Below, piece by piece: positions 7,516 through 10,284 of a stretch of 10,284 nucleotides of DNA (position 1 is its first letter; every line of letters begins with the position of its first letter). This stretch comes from Sutterella sp. GTDB lineage: Bacteria > Pseudomonadota > Gammaproteobacteria > Burkholderiales > Burkholderiaceae_F. Position numbers and translations under genes: made by a program. The DNA is taken from positions 1 through 10,284 of the forward strand of contig DXSO01000052.1 in assembly GCA_019410445.1 (NCBI GenBank), given 5' to 3'. The notes under the pieces are model-generated. The model searched no databases, had not been told where the DNA came from, and saw only the letters and a program-made list of their open reading frames with translations.

Positions 7516-8646
7516 ATGCCTATGCAGAAAATTGCCTTTACTCTGGCTGCCGCCTCTTGTCTGGTTTTGGCCGGTTGCGGCGATGATTCCTCCAACACTG
7601 ATGAAAAAAAGGCAGCTGAAACTACGTCGACCTCGACCGGTCCTTTGAAGGCCGCTTGGGTCTACCCGAGTCCGCGTGCCGATGAAGGCTGGTCCAAGCA
7701 GCACGAGGAGGCTCGTGAACTGATTGAAAAGAAATATGGCGATAAGATCCAGACGCAGGTTGTCGACAACATCACAAACACGGTGGATGCCGAACGCGTC
7801 ATTCGTGATCTGGCCGCTCAAGGCAACAAGATTATCTTTGCCACGAGTTTTACATACATGAATCCGGCATTGAAGGTCGCACGTGAGTTTCCGGATGTGA
7901 AGTTCGAAAATTGCACGGGCTACAAGACTGCTGAGAATTACTCCAACTACAACGCTCGCTTCTATCAAGCGAGGTATTTGGCAGGTAAATTAGCCGCAGC
8001 CATGAGTCAGACGGGCAATTTAGGATACGTTGCCGCTTTGCCGATTCCTGAAGTGCTTCAGGGAATCAATGCTTATGCTTTGGGCGCTCAGACGGTCAAT
8101 CCCAATATCAAAGTTTCTGTGGTTTGGACCAACACTTGGTACGATCCCGGCAAGGAAGTGGATGCAACCAACACTCTGATTGGTCAAGGCTGTGACGTTC
8201 TGACGCACCACACTGATTCGACCGCTGTTCCGGCAACTGCTGAGGCCAAGGGCGTGAAGGTAATCAGTTATCACTCCGCGATGACAAAAACGGCTCCAAC
8301 TCAGTTGATTGGCGCTGTGACTCATCACTGGGACGAGTACTATGACCAACGCATTCAGGCTTTGTTTGACGGCAAGTGGAAGGTGCAACCGGTTTGGGGT
8401 GGTGCCGAAATGCACATGGTGCGTTTGTCGGCTGTGACAGACAAAGCCCCTAAAGCGGTGGTGGACGATATCAACGCCGTTTATGCCAAGATGGAAAAAG
8501 GCGAATTCAACGTCTTTAGCGGCCCGATTGTTGACAATGAAGGTAAAGAGCAAATTGCTGCCGGCAAGGCTGCCGATGACAAGATGCTCAATACGATGAA
8601 CTATTTCGTCAAGGGCGTCGTCGGCAAGGTGCCCAGCGGCAAGTGA
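7516..8646 (+). CDS. BMP family substrate-binding lipoprotein 1 of the ABC importer
   Basis: This is a periplasmic ligand-capture protein, membrane-anchored through a lipid-modified cysteine. The 376-aa protein opens with a lipoprotein signal peptide: MPMQK, a hydrophobic core, and lipobox LAGC with Cys21 as the mature first residue, followed by GDDSS and a polar linker to about residue 43. The Bmp/PnrA domain (about 44-376) shows PLKAAWVYPSP (43-53), DEGWSKQH (56-63), a GYKTA motif (135-139), NARFYQARYLAGKLA (146-160), PIPEVLQGINAYALGA (176-191), WTNTWYDPGKE (204-214) and WGGAEMHMVRLS (294-305). Related proteins in other proteobacteria carry G[DE]xGW..QH-type motifs and are linked to purine or nucleoside uptake; the ligand here is inferred only at that level. 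ATG 7516 has AAAGAGA (7502-7508) 7 bases upstream; an in-frame ATG at 7522 is a weaker alternative. It has a close paralogue at 9022-10152. Confidence 0.92.
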   Translation: MPMQKIAFTLAAASCLVLAGCGDDSSNTDEKKAAETTSTSTGPLKAAWVYPSPRADEGWSKQHEEARELIEKKYGDKIQTQVVDNITNTVDAERVIRDLAAQGNKIIFATSFTYMNPALKVAREFPDVKFENCTGYKTAENYSNYNARFYQARYLAGKLAAAMSQTGNLGYVAALPIPEVLQGINAYALGAQTVNPNIKVSVVWTNTWYDPGKEVDATNTLIGQGCDVLTHHTDSTAVPATAEAKGVKVISYHSAMTKTAPTQLIGAVTHHWDEYYDQRIQALFDGKWKVQPVWGGAEMHMVRLSAVTDKAPKAVVDDINAVYAKMEKGEFNVFSGPIVDNEGKEQIAAGKAADDKMLNTMNYFVKGVVGKVPSGK

Positions 8647-8673
8647 TTGATCAACTTTGAAGATTGATCTGTG

Positions 8674-8719
8674 AAAAAGCGCGTTGACGGGCTTGTCCCG
8701 GCAGCGTGCTTTTTTATTT
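8674..8719 (+). terminator. Intrinsic terminator of the four-gene ABC importer operon
   Basis: A long stem starts with AAAAAGC (8674-8680) pairing with GCTTTTT (8708-8714). It continues inward through GCGTTG (with G-U pairs), one A/G mismatch and CGGG/CCCG, leaving a short CTTGT loop (8692-8696). The stem is followed by T-rich sequence to about 8720. It lies 27 bases after the lipoprotein 1 stop codon and separates this operon from the second lipoprotein gene. Confidence 0.88.
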
Positions 8720-8784
8720 TCGGTGTGGAATTGCCATCGGATAAAAGCAAGTGATTGGGCTGTAGTGCTGTGGTTGCTTAAATA

Positions 8785-8869
8785 TTGAGTCACAACTGCA
8801 ATACGGGAGTTTTGCGCAAGTTTGAATGCGAACAGTGTTGAGGAAAAAGCTCGGAAATGAGTGACTCAA
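8785..8869. repeat. 9-bp inverted repeat, arms TTGAGTCAC / GTGACTCAA
   Basis: TTGAGTCAC (8785-8793) has its exact reverse complement at 8861-8869, with 67 bases between. The right arm also lies in an 11-base near-perfect palindrome, TGAGT-G-ACTCA (8858-8868). Two copies of a TGAGTCA-like core upstream of a gene with its own promoter could be paired regulator sites, with the right arm about 95 bases before the predicted -10. A 9-bp match could arise by chance in a region of this size, so function is only a possibility. Confidence 0.35.
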
Positions 8870-8964
8870 ACAGTTGCCGGGAGGTGTGTGCGCATGTACG
8901 GATTCGCTTTTGGCGAGGAATGTGATTCGCCGAAAATGGGCTTGTGAGCTCTAGGGAGATCATC

Positions 8965-8973
8965 TGATAAAAT
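8965..8973 (+). promoter_or_regulatory. Predicted extended -10 promoter of the second lipoprotein gene
   Basis: The sequence TG-A-TAAAAT (8965-8973) matches an extended -10 element, which can work with a poor -35. A TTGTGA at 8942-8947 is a possible -35 but the spacing of 20 bases is long. Transcription would start near 8980, giving a leader of about 42 bases to the ATG at 9022. The strong terminator upstream at 8674-8719 makes a separate promoter for this gene necessary or at least likely. Confidence 0.5.
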
Positions 8974-9021
8974 CTTGGCGACTTTCCCCCATTTTCGTTT
9001 TTGTTCAAAGAGGCATCCGTA

Positions 9022-10152
9022 ATGGCATTTCAAAAAATTGCCCTGGCTTTTGCCGCTGCATCCTGTATGGTATTGGCTGGTTGCGGTGATGATTCATCTC
9101 AATCGACTTCGAAAAAAGCCGAGGCTCCCGCTGCGAGCCAGTCTGCACCCCTGAAAGCGGCTTGGATTTATCCGAGTCCGAGTGCTGACGAGGGTTGGTC
9201 CAAGCAGCATGACGAGTCCCGTCAGCTTATCCAGAAGCAGTTTGGCGACAAGATCAAGACGCAGTTTGTGGAAAATGTGACGACGATGGCCGATGCTGAA
9301 CGTGTCATTCGCGACTTGGCCAGTCAGGGCAACAAGATCATCTTCGCCACGAGTTTTGAGTTTATGAACCCGGGACTGAAGGTTGCTAAAGAATTTCCGG
9401 ATGTGAAGTTTGAACATGCCACGGGTTATAAGACGGCGGATAACTTCAATTATTACAACGCTCGTTTTTATCAGGCTCGCTATCTGGCCGGCAAACTGGC
9501 TGCCTCAATGAGCAAAGATGGTCATTTGGGCTACGTAGCTGCTGTGCCGATTCCGGAAGTGCTGCAGGGTATCAATGCTTATACACTCGGTGCTCAGACA
9601 ATCAATCCCAACGTGCAGGTCGATGTGGTGTGGACCAATACTTGGTATGACCCGGGTAAAGAGGCTGATGCTACCAATACGCTGATCGGACAGGGGTGCG
9701 ACATCATTACGCACCACACCAACTCTCAGGCAGTGGCCTCCACGGCTGAATCCAAGGGCGTGAAGGTGATCAGCTACAACTCGCCGATGCTCAAAGCGGC
9801 TCCCACACAGCTCATTGGTGCCGTGACGCATCATTGGGATGAGTACTACGCAAAGCGTATTCAGGCTGTGATGGACGGCACTTGGAAGGTTGAACCGCTC
9901 TGGGGCGGTGCGGAACTGCATATGGTGCGTTTGTCCAATATTTCCAAGGATGCTCCGAAAGCAGTTGTGGATGATATCAACGCCGTTTATGCCAAGATGG
10001 AAAAGCAGGAATTCAATGTTTTCACCGGTCCCATTGTGGACAATGAAGGCAAACTTCAGATTCCTGAAGGCAAGGCAGCTGATGACAAGATGCTGACCAC
10101 GATGAATTATTTTGTTAAGGGCGTAACCGGCAAGGTGCCCACCAACAAGTAA
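9022..10152 (+). CDS. BMP family substrate-binding lipoprotein 2 (paralogue of lipoprotein 1)
   Basis: This is a second periplasmic lipoprotein of the Bmp/PnrA family, also 376 aa. A hand count of the gap-free alignment with the product of 7516-8646 gives 287 identical residues (about 76%). The start is ATG 9022, with AAAGAGG (9007-9013) 8 bases upstream; a TTG at 9001 in frame would add seven residues before the signal peptide and is unlikely. The signal peptide ends at lipobox LAGC with Cys21, followed by GDDSS and a polar linker. Conserved blocks include DEGWSKQH (56-63), NARFYQARYLAGKLA (146-160), PIPEVLQGINAY (176-187), WTNTWYDPGKE (204-214) and WGGAELHMVRLS (294-305). Differences cluster in the linker (23-42) and at 85-90, 131-144, 234-241 and 253-259. 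It has its own promoter and terminator and no transporter genes beside it, so it probably feeds the importer encoded at 3846-7399 or is tuned to a related ligand. Confidence 0.92.
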   Translation: MAFQKIALAFAAASCMVLAGCGDDSSQSTSKKAEAPAASQSAPLKAAWIYPSPSADEGWSKQHDESRQLIQKQFGDKIKTQFVENVTTMADAERVIRDLASQGNKIIFATSFEFMNPGLKVAKEFPDVKFEHATGYKTADNFNYYNARFYQARYLAGKLAASMSKDGHLGYVAAVPIPEVLQGINAYTLGAQTINPNVQVDVVWTNTWYDPGKEADATNTLIGQGCDIITHHTNSQAVASTAESKGVKVISYNSPMLKAAPTQLIGAVTHHWDEYYAKRIQAVMDGTWKVEPLWGGAELHMVRLSNISKDAPKAVVDDINAVYAKMEKQEFNVFTGPIVDNEGKLQIPEGKAADDKMLTTMNYFVKGVTGKVPTNK

Positions 10153-10194
10153 AAATTGTCAAAGCGCTCGGTGAAGATGCCGGGGGCAGACAGG

Positions 10195-10224
10195 AAAAAG
10201 CCCGCTGAACAAGCGGGCTTTTTT
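10195..10224 (+). terminator. Intrinsic terminator of the second lipoprotein gene
   Basis: AAAAAGCCCGC (10195-10205) pairs perfectly with GCGGGCTTTTT (10213-10223) around a 7-base loop TGAACAA, and six Ts run from 10219 to 10224. It lies 42 bases after the stop codon. The group II intron boundary follows 5 bases after the T-run. Confidence 0.92.
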
Positions 10225-10229
10225 ATGGG

Positions 10230-10284
10230 GTGCGCCCAGCATGGGCATGATCTAACGGGTGCAAGTCCCGAGCGCAGGAGGTAG
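10230..10284 (+). mobile_element. 5' end of a group II intron (partial, runs off the right edge)
   Basis: The sequence from G10230 begins GTGCG, the group II consensus 5' end (GUGYG). It continues as recognisable domain I sequence: a hairpin GCCC (10234-10237) / GGGC (10243-10246) with loop AGCAT, then CGGG (10256-10259) / CCCG (10267-10270) around TGCAAGT, followed by GAGCGCAGGAGGTAG-like sequence. Group II introns are self-splicing ribozymes that move by retrohoming with an intron-encoded reverse transcriptase/maturase; that gene and the catalytic domain V would lie beyond 10284. The junction sits 11 bases past the GC part of a terminator stem, the preferred site type of bacterial group IIC introns, so class C is inferred. 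Only 55 bases are visible, so completeness and activity are unknown. Confidence 0.82.

Larger units (their letters stand above)
8720..9021. other. Non-coding gap between the two lipoprotein genes
   Basis: No credible gene is visible in this 302-base stretch on either strand. It holds a 9-base inverted repeat (8785-8793 with 8861-8869), an 8-base palindrome TTGCGCAA (8812-8819), a predicted extended -10 promoter (8965-8973) and the ribosome site of the next gene. The distance between the terminator of the upstream operon and the predicted promoter leaves about 240 bases that could hold operator sites or a small RNA; I recognise no known RNA family. Confidence 0.5.

Noticed and set aside
8645..8669. 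8-base direct repeat GATTGATC after the lipoprotein 1 stop codon
   Set aside because: Two short copies only, no further copies nearby and no link to a known element; likely chance.
8790..9008. Minus-strand 72-codon frame in the gap between the lipoprotein genes
   Set aside because: No ribosome site, no recognisable features, and it would cross the predicted promoter of the second lipoprotein gene.

Overview
The window reads as a Gram-negative, proteobacterial chromosome. The rnr-rlmB gene pair, the lipobox-bearing substrate-binding lipoproteins and the protein sequences suggest a betaproteobacterium of the order Burkholderiales. A gut-type Sutterellaceae-like organism is my guess from protein style and moderate GC; no rRNA or other marker is present to prove it.

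Layout. (1) 40-3144, plus strand: ribonuclease R (rnr) followed three bases later by the 23S rRNA ribose methyltransferase RlmB, an RNA-metabolism operon whose promoter lies left of the window. (2) A hairpin at 3160-3194 with T-runs on both sides ends rlmB and also the convergent gene ridA (3217-3600, minus strand, enamine/imine deaminase family). (3) A 245-base gap carries a good sigma70-type promoter and a 5'-leader hairpin with a short T-run. (4) 3846-8646, plus strand: a four-gene operon for a BMP/PnrA-type ABC importer, made of a double-domain ATPase, two permeases and a substrate-binding lipoprotein, closed by a strong terminator. (5) A 375-base gap with an inverted repeat and an extended -10 promoter. 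(6) 9022-10152: a second substrate-binding lipoprotein, the same length as the first and about 76% identical without gaps, with its own promoter and terminator. (7) From 10230 to the right edge: the 5' end of a group II intron, inserted just downstream of that terminator.

How it works together. The ATPase and two permeases form one inner-membrane importer of the family that carries nucleosides or purine-like compounds. Two lipoproteins, made from separate transcription units, appear to feed it, so the cell can set binding-protein dose or ligand preference independently of the transporter. The exact ligand cannot be read from the sequence. RNase R and RlmB serve RNA decay and ribosome maturation and are unrelated to transport.

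The most notable points are the intron boundary next to an intrinsic terminator, the behaviour expected of group IIC introns; the duplicated binding protein; and the hairpin leader of the transporter operon. I found no CRISPR array, tRNA, rRNA or unknown multi-gene defence-type system.
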